Positions 16,757-24,544 of a stretch of DNA of 64,000 nucleotides are shown piece after piece. Made by a program: the position numbers and the translations under genes. The number at the start of each line of letters is the position of its first letter. The first letter of the stretch is position 1. This DNA comes from CAYUVH01 sp964448135. GTDB lineage: Bacteria > Verrucomicrobiota > Verrucomicrobiia > Limisphaerales > UBA8199. The notes beneath the pieces are model-generated. The model saw nothing but the letters and a program-made list of their open reading frames with translations, was not told where the DNA came from and searched no databases. The DNA lies in the NCBI GenBank assembly GCA_964448135.1, contig CAYUVH010000011.1:43532-107531 (forward strand). The letters run 5' to 3'.

Positions 16757-17485
16757 TTACTTCGGCGCCGGCGGCGCGGGCGCGCTGGGTGAGGCGGCAT
16801 TGCTCATGCCGGCCGGCATGGCGGGAGGCACGGCGAGCTGCGGATGCTTTGCCTTCAATTCCTCCGCTCGCATGCCGGCTTCGCCCCCGAGCGCGCCGTA
16901 GGGGCTCGCGCGGTTGACTTCCTCGTAAAGGCGGAAGGCTTCCTCGGGCTTGTTCTGAGATTCGGCAATGCGGGCGAGCGCGAACTTGGCCGGCTGCGCG
17001 ACGGGATCGCTGGAATGGCGATCGGACAGGCTCTTGTAGGAAGCCTGCGCGTCGGTCGTCTTGCCGGCGGCGTCGAGGCAGCTCGCGATGCCGAACAGCG
17101 CCTGCGGGAGATAAATGCTCTCGCGGTGTTCGCGCACAAATTTTTCGAACTGCGTCTGGGCTTCAGGATATTTGCCCTGGGTGAACAACGCCGTGGCCGC
17201 GATGAGTTGGGCCCTTTCGCCGGCGTTCGAGTTGGGGAATTGTTGGGCCACTTTGATGAAGGCGTCCGGATTCTCCGGTTCGCCCCTGGTCATGGAGGCC
17301 GTGAGCGCAGCGGAGATCGCGCGGCCCGCGGCGATTTCTTTCTCGGCCTTCTGCATATACATCCACCACACAACCAGGCCCACGACGATCAAGGCCAGGG
17401 TGCCCCACATCAAGGGCTTGCGGTTTTTGTCCGCCCAACGGTAGGCCGCATAAAAGCCCTGTGATTCCAACGCATCTGTTTCCAT
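16757..17485 (-). CDS. Membrane-anchored TPR protein (YfgM-like)
   Basis: A 242-residue protein. Residues about 10-25 are cytoplasmic (QGFYAAYRWADKNRKPL), one membrane helix lies at about 27-46 (WGTLALIVVGLVVWWMYM), and the rest is a chain of TPR-like helices (for example AATALFTQGKYPEAQTQFEKF and LFGIASCLDAAGKTTDAQAS). The last 30 residues are Ala/Pro-rich. The layout is that of YfgM/UPF0070 proteins, which sit beside the Sec translocon as periplasmic chaperones. The start METDALESQ is preferred; an ATG 12 bp upstream adds MPLY only. It is divergent from rph with a 135-bp gap. Confidence 0.7.
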   Translation of the reverse strand: METDALESQGFYAAYRWADKNRKPLMWGTLALIVVGLVVWWMYMQKAEKEIAAGRAISAALTASMTRGEPENPDAFIKVAQQFPNSNAGERAQLIAATALFTQGKYPEAQTQFEKFVREHRESIYLPQALFGIASCLDAAGKTTDAQASYKSLSDRHSSDPVAQPAKFALARIAESQNKPEEAFRLYEEVNRASPYGALGGEAGMRAEELKAKHPQLAVPPAMPAGMSNAASPSAPAPPAPK

Positions 17486-17620
17486 ATAAAGGGGCAATAA
17501 TCTTTAGGTCGGCGGGCTGAAACGCAAGCTTGAACTTGGCCCATTTTACGGACCCCGGGCGCCTTCGGCCGCTTTCGGCGTTGCCCTGCCCGCCCGCCTC
17601 GCCTACTTTCAGCCGCGTTT

Positions 17621-18382
17621 ATGGCCCAACCCCAAACAACGCCTCCCGCTCCCGGCGCCCGCGCCGACGGCCGACGTCCCCATGAGTTGCGGCCCATCCG
17701 TTTTCAAAACCACATCGCGCCGCACGCCACCGGGTCCACCCTGGTCGAATGGGGGAACACCCGCGTCATCTGCGGCGTCACTGTCGAGGACAGCGTGCCG
17801 CGCTGGATGAAGGAACAGAATGTCATGGGCGGCTGGATCACGTCGGAGTATTCGATGCTCCCCTACTCCACGCTCCAACGCAAACAGCGCGATTCGAGCA
17901 AGGGCAAGATCGACGGCCGCTCCCAGGAAATTCAGCGCCTCATCGGCCGGGCCATGCGCGCCGCTATTGATCTCGAGAAGATCGGCACGCGCACGATCTG
18001 GGTCGACTGCGATGTGCTTCAAGCCGATGGCGGCACCCGCACCGCGGCCATCACGGGCGCCTACGTCGCGCTGTCGCTGGCCATCAATAAATTGATCGCC
18101 GTCGGCAAGCTCACCGAAAATCCCATGCTTCGCGCGGTCGCTGCGGTCAGCGTGGGTGTGGTTGCCGAGCAGGTGCTTTTGGATCTGTGTTATGTGGAAG
18201 ATGCCGCGGCGGCGGTGGATTTGAATCTGGTAATGAACGCCGCCGGTGAGTTCATCGAGCTTCAGGGCACCGGCGAAGAGGCCACGTTCAGCGAGACCCA
18301 ACTCGCCGCCATGCTCTCGCTCGGCAAAGCCGGGATCAATCAATTGCTGTCCGCCCAACAAGCGGCCCTGGCTTCAGCCTAA
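17621..18382 (+). CDS. rph: Ribonuclease PH
   Basis: A 253-residue protein that aligns with RNase PH throughout. Recognisable segments are ADGRRPHELRPI at the N-terminus, GSTLVEWGNTRVICGV, SEYSMLPYSTLQR, RDSSKGKIDGRSQEIQRLIG with the phosphate-binding Arg, and DCDVLQADGGTRTAAITGA. The enzyme trims the 3' end of tRNA precursors phosphorolytically and works as a hexamer. The length is close to the usual 240. Just downstream is a dispersed TTCGTCATTCG-type repeat, followed by the convergent HAD gene. Confidence 0.93.
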   Translation: MAQPQTTPPAPGARADGRRPHELRPIRFQNHIAPHATGSTLVEWGNTRVICGVTVEDSVPRWMKEQNVMGGWITSEYSMLPYSTLQRKQRDSSKGKIDGRSQEIQRLIGRAMRAAIDLEKIGTRTIWVDCDVLQADGGTRTAAITGAYVALSLAINKLIAVGKLTENPMLRAVAAVSVGVVAEQVLLDLCYVEDAAAAVDLNLVMNAAGEFIELQGTGEEATFSETQLAAMLSLGKAGINQLLSAQQAALASA

Positions 18383-18400
18383 AAGCGGATTTCCATTCCT

Positions 18401-18459
18401 TGTTCGTGCTTCGAATTTCGGGTTTCTTTCGTCATTCGACATTCGAGCTTCGTCATTCC
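18401..18459 (+). repeat. TTCGTCATTCG-type dispersed repeat, copy 1
   Basis: An intergenic element with TTCGGGTTTCTTTCGTCATT followed by CGACATTCGAGCTTCGTCATT. It aligns almost base for base with 20551-20604 and more loosely with 25840-25904. It fills the gap between the convergent rph and HAD-IIA genes and is non-coding. Such gene-end positions fit a REP-like intergenic repeat. Confidence 0.65.
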
Positions 18460-18461
18460 CC

Positions 18462-19382
18462 TCACCTCGTCATCGGCCGCATCGGTCGCGGCTTCACGAG
18501 GTGGGCGTCGTCCGTTTGATGCCGATTTCCCCAACGCGTTCCCGACGTGAGTGCGTGCGAAAATACCGGGCTGTCCAACCGGCTCGAAGGGCGTCCGGAT
18601 TTCAATTCGTCCACCATGTCCGCCACGCTCTCCAACACGCGCGTCGGCTGGTAAACATAGTCGGCTAGATTCTCCACCTTCGTAGATCCTGTGAGCACCA
18701 GGTAACCCTGCAACCCCGCCTCGATCGCGCCGCGAATATCCGTCTCCATCGTATCACCGATCACGACGATCTCCTCCAGCTCGCCCCCGCCCGCCATATC
18801 GTGCAACCGGCGGCACGCGCGGTGAAACATGTAGCCATTGGGCTTCCCAAGAAAATAAGCCCGCCGACCCGTGCTCGCTTCCAGGAAGGCGGCCGTTGCT
18901 CCCGCCCCCGGGCGCGTTCCCGCGCTCGACACCGGGCACCAGTTATCCGGATTCGTGGCCAGCAACCGCGCTCCGTTTTCGATGCACGAATGCGCCTTGG
19001 CGAGCTTCTCCATCGAAACCGCCCCTTCACCCACCACCACGTAGCTCGGATGGATCGCGTCGTTGGCGATGCGGCGCTCGTGCAGGGCCGTTTGCAGTCC
19101 ACCTTCGCCGATGACAAACACCGTGCACGCCGGGTGCGTCTCTCCCAGGAAATCCGCCGTGTTCAACGCCGAAGTATAGAAGTGCCGCGGCGACAATCCT
19201 GGTATGCCCAAATGCCCCAATCGTACCGACAAATCCTCCGGCGTTGGCGCTGAATTGTTGGTGAGAAAAATAAACGGCGCGCCGCTGGCGATCAGCGCCG
19301 TCATGAAATCGCGAACTCCGGGAATCAAATGATTCTCCCGGTAGATCACGCCGTCCATATCGATCAGGTAGCCCGTCTTCAT
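18462..19382 (-). CDS. HAD-IIA family phosphatase (NagD-like)
   Basis: A 306-residue protein with all four HAD motifs: I, YLIDMDGVIYRE; II, FLTNNSAP; III with the substrate segment YFLGKPNGYMF; IV, VVIGDTMETDI. A type IIA cap lies between motifs II and III, and NagD/AraL and phosphoglycolate or 4-nitrophenyl phosphatases share this layout. The substrate is not known. The usual family end is near VADMVDELKSG; about 40 extra polar residues follow, running into the repeat region, so the natural C-terminus may have been altered by the nearby repeat. The leader directly upstream contains a strong structured inverted repeat. Confidence 0.82.
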   Translation of the reverse strand: MKTGYLIDMDGVIYRENHLIPGVRDFMTALIASGAPFIFLTNNSAPTPEDLSVRLGHLGIPGLSPRHFYTSALNTADFLGETHPACTVFVIGEGGLQTALHERRIANDAIHPSYVVVGEGAVSMEKLAKAHSCIENGARLLATNPDNWCPVSSAGTRPGAGATAAFLEASTGRRAYFLGKPNGYMFHRACRRLHDMAGGGELEEIVVIGDTMETDIRGAIEAGLQGYLVLTGSTKVENLADYVYQPTRVLESVADMVDELKSGRPSSRLDSPVFSHALTSGTRWGNRHQTDDAHLVKPRPMRPMTR

Positions 19383-19392
19383 AAAATCGTAT

Positions 19393-19465
19393 GGGCGTTC
19401 GCGCGGACAACCCGAGTCAGGTGGGTTGGCGCCGGAATCGGTTTCCGCTCGCCGCGCGAACGCCC
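19393..19465 (-). ncRNA. Candidate three-way-junction leader RNA 5' of the HAD gene
   Basis: A perfect 14-bp inverted repeat (GGGCGTTCGCGCGG and CCGCGCGAACGCCC) encloses 45 bases. On the minus strand those bases hold two smaller hairpins: CGGAA-ACCGA-TTCCG and CAACCC-9 nt-GGGTTG. Together they fold into a three-way junction. It ends 10 bp before the ATG of the HAD-IIA gene, so it would lie in that gene's leader and could hide the ribosome site, which looks weak. The orientation is inferred; the opposite strand would fold as well. No known riboswitch family is recognised. Confidence 0.4.
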
Positions 19466-19649
19466 GTGTAAATTAACGCGGCTATATTCCCTGCCGCCCA
19501 GGCGTTGTCAATCGGGCCCGACCCGACTTCACTCAATCGTTGCTAAGCAGTATCCTTGCCGACCCATTTGCCGCACAAACGCACTCCAAACTCCCCTTTC
19601 CGGCTGCGCGTTCTGGCCATAGTGCGCAAAAGCCGCCAGTTGTGATGAC

Positions 19650-19684
19650 AAAAAAAGCGGCGGACGATCTGAATCGTCCGCCGC
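19650..19684 (-). terminator. Intrinsic terminator of the glutathione peroxidase gene
   Basis: A perfect 12-bp stem (GCGGCGGACGAT and ATCGTCCGCCGC) with a 4-base loop. On the minus strand it is followed by seven T residues. It is 25 bp after the stop of the glutathione peroxidase gene in the right orientation. This is the clearest intrinsic terminator in the window. Confidence 0.9.
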
Positions 19685-19709
19685 CCCGTAAAAGCAGAAA
19701 TCTTTGCGC

Positions 19710-20255
19710 TTACTTGGCCGCCAGCGCCGCCTCAATCGCTTCGGTCACTTCCGGAGCATCGGGCTTGGTCTTCGGCTCAAACCGCTTGATGATCTTGCCA
19801 TCCTTGCCAATCAGGAATTTCCCGAAGTTCCATTTGATATCTCCCGGATACGGCGAGGTCGGTCCGGCGAGCAGCACGTACAGCGGGTGCCGGCCGGTTC
19901 CGTTCACTTCCAATTTGTCGAACATCGGAAACGTCACGTCGTACTTCGAAGTGCAAAACTTTTTGATCTCCTCGTTCGTGCCCGGCTCCTGGCCGTTGAA
20001 TTGATTGCACGGAAACCCGAGGATCACGAGGCCCTTGTCCTTGTATTTTTCGTATTCGGCCTCGAGCGCCTTGTATTGCGGCGTGAGCCCGCACTTCGAC
20101 GCCACATTCACGATCAGCAGTACCTTGCCTTTGTATTGCTTCAGTGATGTGTCCTTTCCATCAATATCCTTCAACGGGATGTCATAGAGGCTGTCAGCGG
20201 CTTGGGCGATCATGGCCATAAATAGTAAAATCGAGCAGAGGGCGATTGGTTTCAT
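19710..20255 (-). CDS. Exported glutathione peroxidase-family thiol peroxidase
   Basis: A 181-residue protein with a signal peptide (MKPIALCSILLFMAMIAQA). The GPx catalytic tetrad is present with Cys instead of selenocysteine: C55 (VASKCGLTP), Q85 (GFPCNQF), W142 and N143 (KWNFGKF). These enzymes reduce hydroperoxides; bacterial Cys forms commonly use thioredoxin, with a resolving Cys such as the one at 101 (KKFCTSKY). The signal peptide places it in the periplasm. It has its own terminator and is divergent from the DUF2905 gene, so it is probably monocistronic. Confidence 0.9.
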   Translation of the reverse strand: MKPIALCSILLFMAMIAQAADSLYDIPLKDIDGKDTSLKQYKGKVLLIVNVASKCGLTPQYKALEAEYEKYKDKGLVILGFPCNQFNGQEPGTNEEIKKFCTSKYDVTFPMFDKLEVNGTGRHPLYVLLAGPTSPYPGDIKWNFGKFLIGKDGKIIKRFEPKTKPDAPEVTEAIEAALAAK

Positions 20256-20320
20256 GCGGAAGCTCTATCATACAAGGCGGCTTTGTCAATTGAGTCCGGG
20301 GCGGCTATGTTGCTTCGGCT

Positions 20321-20533
20321 ATGCAGGACATGGGTAAAACACTGTTTGTGTTGGGCATCATTCTGGCGCTGGTAGGCCTGATGTTCTGGACCGGCTTCGG
20401 GAAGGGCTGGCTGGGCCGGTTGCCAGGAGACATCCAATATACCAAGGGCAACTTCTCTTTCTACTTCCCCCTGATGACCTGCGTGCTGCTTAGCGTGATC
20501 TTCACCGTCATCCTATGGCTGTTCCGCAAATGA
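20321..20533 (+). CDS. DUF2905 small membrane protein
   Basis: A 70-residue protein with two membrane helices (about 5-24 and 48-66) joined by a loop containing GKGWLGRLPGDIQYTKGNFSF as a whole. GRLPGDI is the hallmark of DUF2905. The family is found in many phyla and has no assigned function. It is divergent from the glutathione peroxidase gene and followed by a TTCGTCATTCG-type repeat. Confidence 0.85.
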   Translation: MQDMGKTLFVLGIILALVGLMFWTGFGKGWLGRLPGDIQYTKGNFSFYFPLMTCVLLSVIFTVILWLFRK

Positions 20534-20550
20534 GGTCCGCGCGACGCGCT

Positions 20551-20604
20551 TGATTCGGAATTCGGGCTTTCTTCGTCATTCGGCATTCGTGCTTCGTCAT
20601 TTGT
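20551..20604 (+). repeat. TTCGTCATTCG-type dispersed repeat, copy 2
   Basis: GAATTCGGGCTTTCTTCGTC, then ATTCGGCATTCGTGCTTCGTCATT. It aligns with copy 1 at 18401 over about 46 bases with few changes, in the same orientation. It lies between the DUF2905 gene and the CII-like gene and is non-coding. Confidence 0.65.
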
Positions 20605-20677
20605 TCCAAGTCCACACGCGATTCTCTCCGTGCTGTTTTTGGTTGCCAATCCCCGCTCGCTTTTTCAATTTAGCGTC

Positions 20678-21169
20678 ATGCAATCGCACGAGCTCTTGCG
20701 GGAAGTATTTCAGGAGCACAGCCCCAAACAGGTGGCGGCTGACCTGGGCCTCTCGCTGTCCATGATTTACAAGTGGGCTGAGCCGCCGGATCCCGCCGCG
20801 GGCAGCGGCAGCACGAACCCCCTCGACCGCGTCGAGGCCCTGCTCAATTGCACCGAAGACCGCCGGCTCGTCCAATGGATCTGCCAGCGCGCCGGCGGAT
20901 TTTTCATTCTCAATCCGAAGATCAACAAGCCGCATCCCTCCTTCCTGATTCCCGCCACGAACGAAATCGTGCAGGAATTCGCCGATCTCCTCGCCGTCAT
21001 CGCCGCGGCCGCCGCGGACAACCAGATCACTCGCAAAGAGTCCAAGGACATCCGCGGTCGGTGGGAGGAATTGAAGTCGGTCACCGAAAGCTTCGTGGCT
21101 TGCTGTGAAGAAGGCAATTTCCTGCCGCTTCGCGAGCGCGAGCAGTCCACCCCGCCGCCGGCTGAATAG
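20678..21169 (+). CDS. Phage regulatory CII-like helix-turn-helix protein
   Basis: A 163-residue soluble protein. Residues about 5-28 read as a helix-turn-helix (LREVFQEHSPKQVAADLGLS, then LSMIYKWAE), and the whole resembles bacterial relatives of phage CII-type regulators, with a later segment ILNPKINKPHPSF and a C-terminal helical bundle rich in Ala (FADLLAVIAAAAADNQITRKE). No phage genes are nearby, so it is probably a chromosomal regulator. The start MQSHELLREVF is preferred because the upstream residues are not family-like. The gene precedes the FAD oxidoreductase gene by 55 bp. Confidence 0.6.
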   Translation: MQSHELLREVFQEHSPKQVAADLGLSLSMIYKWAEPPDPAAGSGSTNPLDRVEALLNCTEDRRLVQWICQRAGGFFILNPKINKPHPSFLIPATNEIVQEFADLLAVIAAAAADNQITRKESKDIRGRWEELKSVTESFVACCEEGNFLPLREREQSTPPPAE

Positions 21170-21224
21170 CCGGAGCGCCGCGGAGGCAGGTTCATCCAAC
21201 CGCGGGCTGCGCACGAACTCTCTC

Positions 21225-22898
21225 ATGAAACGCAAAATCGGATTGTTCCTTGCCTGTTGCATTGCCCTCACGCCGCGACTGTTCGCCGCCGAACCCGTCA
21301 CAACGGATATTTGTATCTACGGCGGAACGGTTGCCGGTGTGGCCGCGGCCGTCCAGGCAACGCGCATGGGCAAGACGGCCGTCATCCTCGAATTCGGAAA
21401 TCATATCGGCGGAATGACCTCCGGCGGGCTTGGCGCCACTGACATTGGCAACAAGGCCGCCATCGGCGGCATCGCGCGCGAATTTTACCATCGCATTGCC
21501 CAGCACTACGCCCGCCCTGATGCCTGGATTTACGGCAATGCGGAATCCTACTTCAAGCGCGAGGCCACGCGGAATCATGTCTCGGACCTCCAGTTGCCCG
21601 ACGCCACGATGTGGACGTTCGAACCGCACGTCGCCGAAGACATCCTTTTCCAAATGGTCAACGAAGCCAAAGTCCCGGTCTGGCTTCGCCAACGACTGGC
21701 GGGCGTGAAAAAGGAAGGCGCGCACATCACCGAGATTACCATGGAGAATGGCCGCACCTATCGCGCGCGGATGTTCATTGACGCCACTTACGAAGGCGAT
21801 CTCATGGCCAAAGCCGGAGTGGGTTACTTTGTTGGCCGCGAAGCGAATTCCCAATACAACGAAACGCTGGACGGCATCCGGCCCGAAACCCCCAAGCACC
21901 AATTCCTCGCCGCGGTGGATCCGTATCTGAAGGCGGGCGACTCCGCCAGCGGACTGCTTCCTTTTATCCAACAGGGCGAACTCGGCACTCCCGGCGATGC
22001 CGACAAATCGGTTCAGGCCTACAACTTCCGTCTCTGTTTCACCCAGAATCCCACCAATCGCCTGCCGCACACGAAGCCGGCGAAATATGACCCGGCGCAA
22101 TACGAACTTCTCGCCCGTTACCTCGAAGCCCTGGTCGCCGCCGGCGAGACGCCGCGCCTCGCGCAATTCTGGCACCCCCTCGCGATGCCGAACGGCAAGA
22201 CGGACATCAACAACAACGGCGGTTTTTCCACGGACTTTATTGGCGCGAACTTCGCCTATCCCGACGCCGACTACGCCACCCGCGCTCGTATCTGGCAGGA
22301 GCACGAGGATTACGTACGCGGCTTCATCTACTTTCTCGCCACCAGCCCGCGCGTTCCCAAAGGCGTGCAGGATGAAATGAAAACCTGGGGGCCGGCGAAA
22401 GATGAGTTTCCCGACACGGGAGGCTGGCCGAATCAGCTCTATGTGCGCGAAGCGCGCCGCATGGTTTCCGATTGCGTCATGACCGAGCATCACTGCCGCG
22501 GCAAAGCCGTCGTCGGCGACCCCGTGAGCCTGGCCGCGTACACCATGGACTCACACAACTGCCGCCGCCTTGCGCTCAATGGCCGCGCCGAAAACGAAGG
22601 TGACACCCAGGTCGGCGGCTTCCCGCCCTACCCTATTTCCTATCGCTCGATTATTCCCAAGGCGGGCGAATGCGAAAATCTTCTGGTTCCCGTTTGTCTT
22701 TCGGCCACTCACATCGCCTACGGTTCCATCCGCATGGAGCCGGTCTTCATGATCCTTGGTCAATCCGCTGCCACGGCCGCTGCTCTGGCGCTGGACAAAC
22801 ATAGCTCTCTGCAGGCGTTGGATTACGTGGCGCTCCGCACCCGGTTGTTGGAAGACAAACAAATCCTCGAGTGGCAGGCTCCGGCGCGCAAGCGCTGA
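21225..22898 (+). CDS. Exported FAD-dependent oxidoreductase (FAD_oxidored family)
   Basis: A 557-residue protein with a signal peptide (MKRKIGLFLACCIALTPRLFA). The dinucleotide fold follows at once (DICIYGGTVAGVAAAVQATR, then a strand ending VILEFGNHIGGMTSGGLGATD), the start of the FAD_oxidored family that is abundant in polysaccharide-degrading Verrucomicrobiota and Planctomycetota. The C-terminal part has the second FAD contact region (NLLVPVCLSATHIAYGSIRMEP). Family members are often annotated as xanthan lyase-like, but direct activity data are few. It probably works on sugars or sugar acids in the periplasm. The start fits the signal peptide. Confidence 0.82.
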   Translation: MKRKIGLFLACCIALTPRLFAAEPVTTDICIYGGTVAGVAAAVQATRMGKTAVILEFGNHIGGMTSGGLGATDIGNKAAIGGIAREFYHRIAQHYARPDAWIYGNAESYFKREATRNHVSDLQLPDATMWTFEPHVAEDILFQMVNEAKVPVWLRQRLAGVKKEGAHITEITMENGRTYRARMFIDATYEGDLMAKAGVGYFVGREANSQYNETLDGIRPETPKHQFLAAVDPYLKAGDSASGLLPFIQQGELGTPGDADKSVQAYNFRLCFTQNPTNRLPHTKPAKYDPAQYELLARYLEALVAAGETPRLAQFWHPLAMPNGKTDINNNGGFSTDFIGANFAYPDADYATRARIWQEHEDYVRGFIYFLATSPRVPKGVQDEMKTWGPAKDEFPDTGGWPNQLYVREARRMVSDCVMTEHHCRGKAVVGDPVSLAAYTMDSHNCRRLALNGRAENEGDTQVGGFPPYPISYRSIIPKAGECENLLVPVCLSATHIAYGSIRMEPVFMILGQSAATAAALALDKHSSLQALDYVALRTRLLEDKQILEWQAPARKR

Positions 22899-23216
22899 TC
22901 GTCTGTCATTTCTTGAATTCTGACGTCGGGTATTACCCTCATACCCAGGCCGGAAACTTTTTTCCGAATTCGCAAAAAAACTTATAACAAATTCCACCTG
23001 GCGGTGTCTTATTTACCGAAAGCGCGGAATTTGAGCTGGAAGGACACGGTCCGCCAGGGAGGTGGGAATGGCTTTGAGCCGATAATGGCCGGGCCATTGA
23101 TTGCAGGCAACGAGACGGGTTTTTCTTTTTGGTCCCAACTATACGCTGTACTCCGGGATACAAGTGAAGTTAAGACGGGAAAACGCTTGCCGCCACAGCG
23201 TGCTCTCTCTCACTCC
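22899..23216. other. Intergenic gap without recognised gene
   Basis: This 318-bp gap separates the convergent FAD oxidoreductase and arsenate reductase-like genes. It has a short GGGTA/TACCC inverted repeat followed, 9 bases on, by six T residues (near 22928-22965), which could be a weak plus-strand terminator. I see no conserved reading frame and no repeat shared with other gaps. Confidence 0.5.
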
Positions 23217-23666
23217 TTAAAAAACTTTCGGCGGCCCCGGCAGGCACGCCTTGGAACACCAGGTCTTCACCAGGCGACGGATCATGTTTCGAATCAACCT
23301 GACCTGCCCCAACTTTTCCTCGTAGCTTCCCTGAATGGCCGCAGGATCCGGCACATCCCAATGCTGCCTCACAAATGATCCCGGCAACTCGATCTCCGCG
23401 TTTGCTTTCGTCGGCTCACAGACGGTGACGACGTAGTCAAACCGCCTCCCCGTCTTCGCCGCTTCCTCGAGCGACCTGGTCCTTTTTCCTGAAATATCCA
23501 TCCCGAGCTCGCGCATCACCTCCACCACCAGCGGATTCAGAGTCCCCGGCTCCAGTCCCGCGCTCTCCGCTTCAAAGGATTCCGGGCACAGGTCATTCAC
23601 AAACGCCTCCGCCATCTGGCTCCGGGCGCTGTTATGGACGCAAACAAAAAGGACTGTCTTCTTCAC
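23217..23666 (-). CDS. ArsC/LMW-phosphatase family protein lacking the resolving cysteine
   Basis: A 149-residue protein of the low-molecular-weight tyrosine phosphatase/thioredoxin-type arsenate reductase fold. The P-loop is C9-VHNSAR-S16 (VCVHNSARSQMAEA), the arsenate reductase form. C83 (VTVCEP) matches the second redox Cys of Staphylococcus ArsC (C82), and HWDVPDPA carries the catalytic Asp. At the place of the third Cys (C89, seven residues on) there is Ala90, so the usual thioredoxin-linked relay is broken. Two cysteines near the C-terminus (CSKACLPG) could take its place. No arsR, arsB or acr3 gene is nearby. Confidence 0.75.
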   Translation of the reverse strand: MKKTVLFVCVHNSARSQMAEAFVNDLCPESFEAESAGLEPGTLNPLVVEVMRELGMDISGKRTRSLEEAAKTGRRFDYVVTVCEPTKANAEIELPGSFVRQHWDVPDPAAIQGSYEEKLGQVRLIRNMIRRLVKTWCSKACLPGPPKVF

Positions 23667-23848
23667 GTCAGTTTCATGTCTGTCCCCATTTATCCCAAAG
23701 GTCTATTTAACAATTACTACTTTATCATCCGCACCCAATGTAAGCAAATCTGACCGATTTCCCCTGTCACTCGCTCAAAACCAGTTCCTCTAATCTCCCA
23801 TGGCTTCATCTTTGGATTCGCACCCGCAACCCTTGGAATTTGAGCCGT

Positions 23849-23899
23849 GGTGCTTATCTGGTGCTTATCTGGAGCTTGGAACTTGGTCCTTGGAACTTT
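23849..23899 (+). repeat. CTTGGTCCTTGG-type repeat, copy 1
   Basis: GGTGCTTATCT is repeated in tandem (offset 11 bases) and runs into GGAGCTTGGAACTTGGTCCT, then TGGAACTT. A related sequence with CTTGGTCCTTGGTCCTTGG lies inside leuS at 54369-54400. It is directly upstream of yajQ, ending 12 bp before its ATG, and so overlaps the yajQ leader. Confidence 0.55.
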
Positions 23900-23910
23900 A
23901 TCCTCCCCGC

Positions 23911-24396
23911 ATGCCATCATTCGATATTGTTTCTCAAGTTAACTCGATGGAAATCGAGAACGCCGTCAATCAGGCCCAAAAGGAACTCGCCAATCGTTTT
24001 GACTTCAAAGGCGTGACCGCCGAAATCAAATTGGAAAAGGACGAAATCCAGCTCAGCGCCGAGGACCAGTTCCGCATCCGCACTCTCGCTGAAATCGTCA
24101 TCGGCAAACTGGCCAAGCGGAGCATCAGCATGAAGAACGTGGAAAAAAAGGACCCCGACGTTTCGCCCCTCGGCCATGCCCGCCAGGTAATCAAAATCAA
24201 GCAAGGTTTGGAACAAACGGTCGCCAAGCAGGTCACCTCCTTCATCCGCGACGGAAAATTCAAAGTCACCAGCCAGATCCAAGGCAGTGAAATCCGCGTA
24301 AATTCCAAAAGCCGGGACGAACTCCAGGCCGTCATGGCTGCCATCCGCACCCAGGACTTCCCTGCCTCCCTGCAATTCACCAACTTCCGCGATTGA
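23911..24396 (+). CDS. yajQ: YajQ family nucleotide-binding protein
   Basis: A 161-residue protein matching YajQ over its full length: MPSFDIVSQVNSMEIENAVN at the start, RFDFKGVTAEI, SEDQ-like SAEDQFRI, KKDPDVSPLGHARQ-like central part, and a C-terminal LQFTNFRD. YajQ proteins have two ferredoxin-like folds; in Xanthomonas the family binds cyclic di-GMP and acts with a transcription factor. The start MPSFD is the universal family start, so the longer upstream in-frame extension is rejected. Confidence 0.92.
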   Translation: MPSFDIVSQVNSMEIENAVNQAQKELANRFDFKGVTAEIKLEKDEIQLSAEDQFRIRTLAEIVIGKLAKRSISMKNVEKKDPDVSPLGHARQVIKIKQGLEQTVAKQVTSFIRDGKFKVTSQIQGSEIRVNSKSRDELQAVMAAIRTQDFPASLQFTNFRD

Positions 24397-24437
24397 TTCT
24401 ACGAAACTGATCTCGTACCCGAATCATTCTTCGCTAC

Positions 24438-24481
24438 CGCGGTCCGAAGGTTTTGGACTGCGGCAGTCCTCTGCCGCTTTC
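24438..24481 (+). repeat. GCGGCAG-tcct-CTGCCGC palindromic intergenic element
   Basis: A perfect 7-bp palindrome with a TCCT loop (24460-24477), preceded by GAAGGTTTTGGACT and followed by TTTCGCG. It lies between yajQ and the DUF2652 gene. The design (7-bp stem, pyrimidine 4-base loop) is the same as the GCGGACA-ttcc-TGTCCGC palindrome at 56230-56247. No T-run follows, so it is probably not a terminator. Confidence 0.5.
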
Positions 24482-24544
24482 GCGTACGAACGCTCGGAGA
24501 GTCCGGATTTGTAAGTGGCGACCACTTTCCCAAACTAACGAGGA

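Noticed and set aside
20678..21169. CII-like regulator as a sign of a prophage
   Set aside because: No integrase, terminase, capsid or lysis genes are nearby, and the flanking genes are ordinary chromosomal ones.
21192..22493. Long minus-strand frame opposite the FAD oxidoreductase
   Set aside because: The plus-strand protein has a signal peptide and FAD motifs; the opposite frame has no recognisable features. The same holds for the long frames opposite the DUF2652, Gfo/Idh, E1 and subtilase genes.
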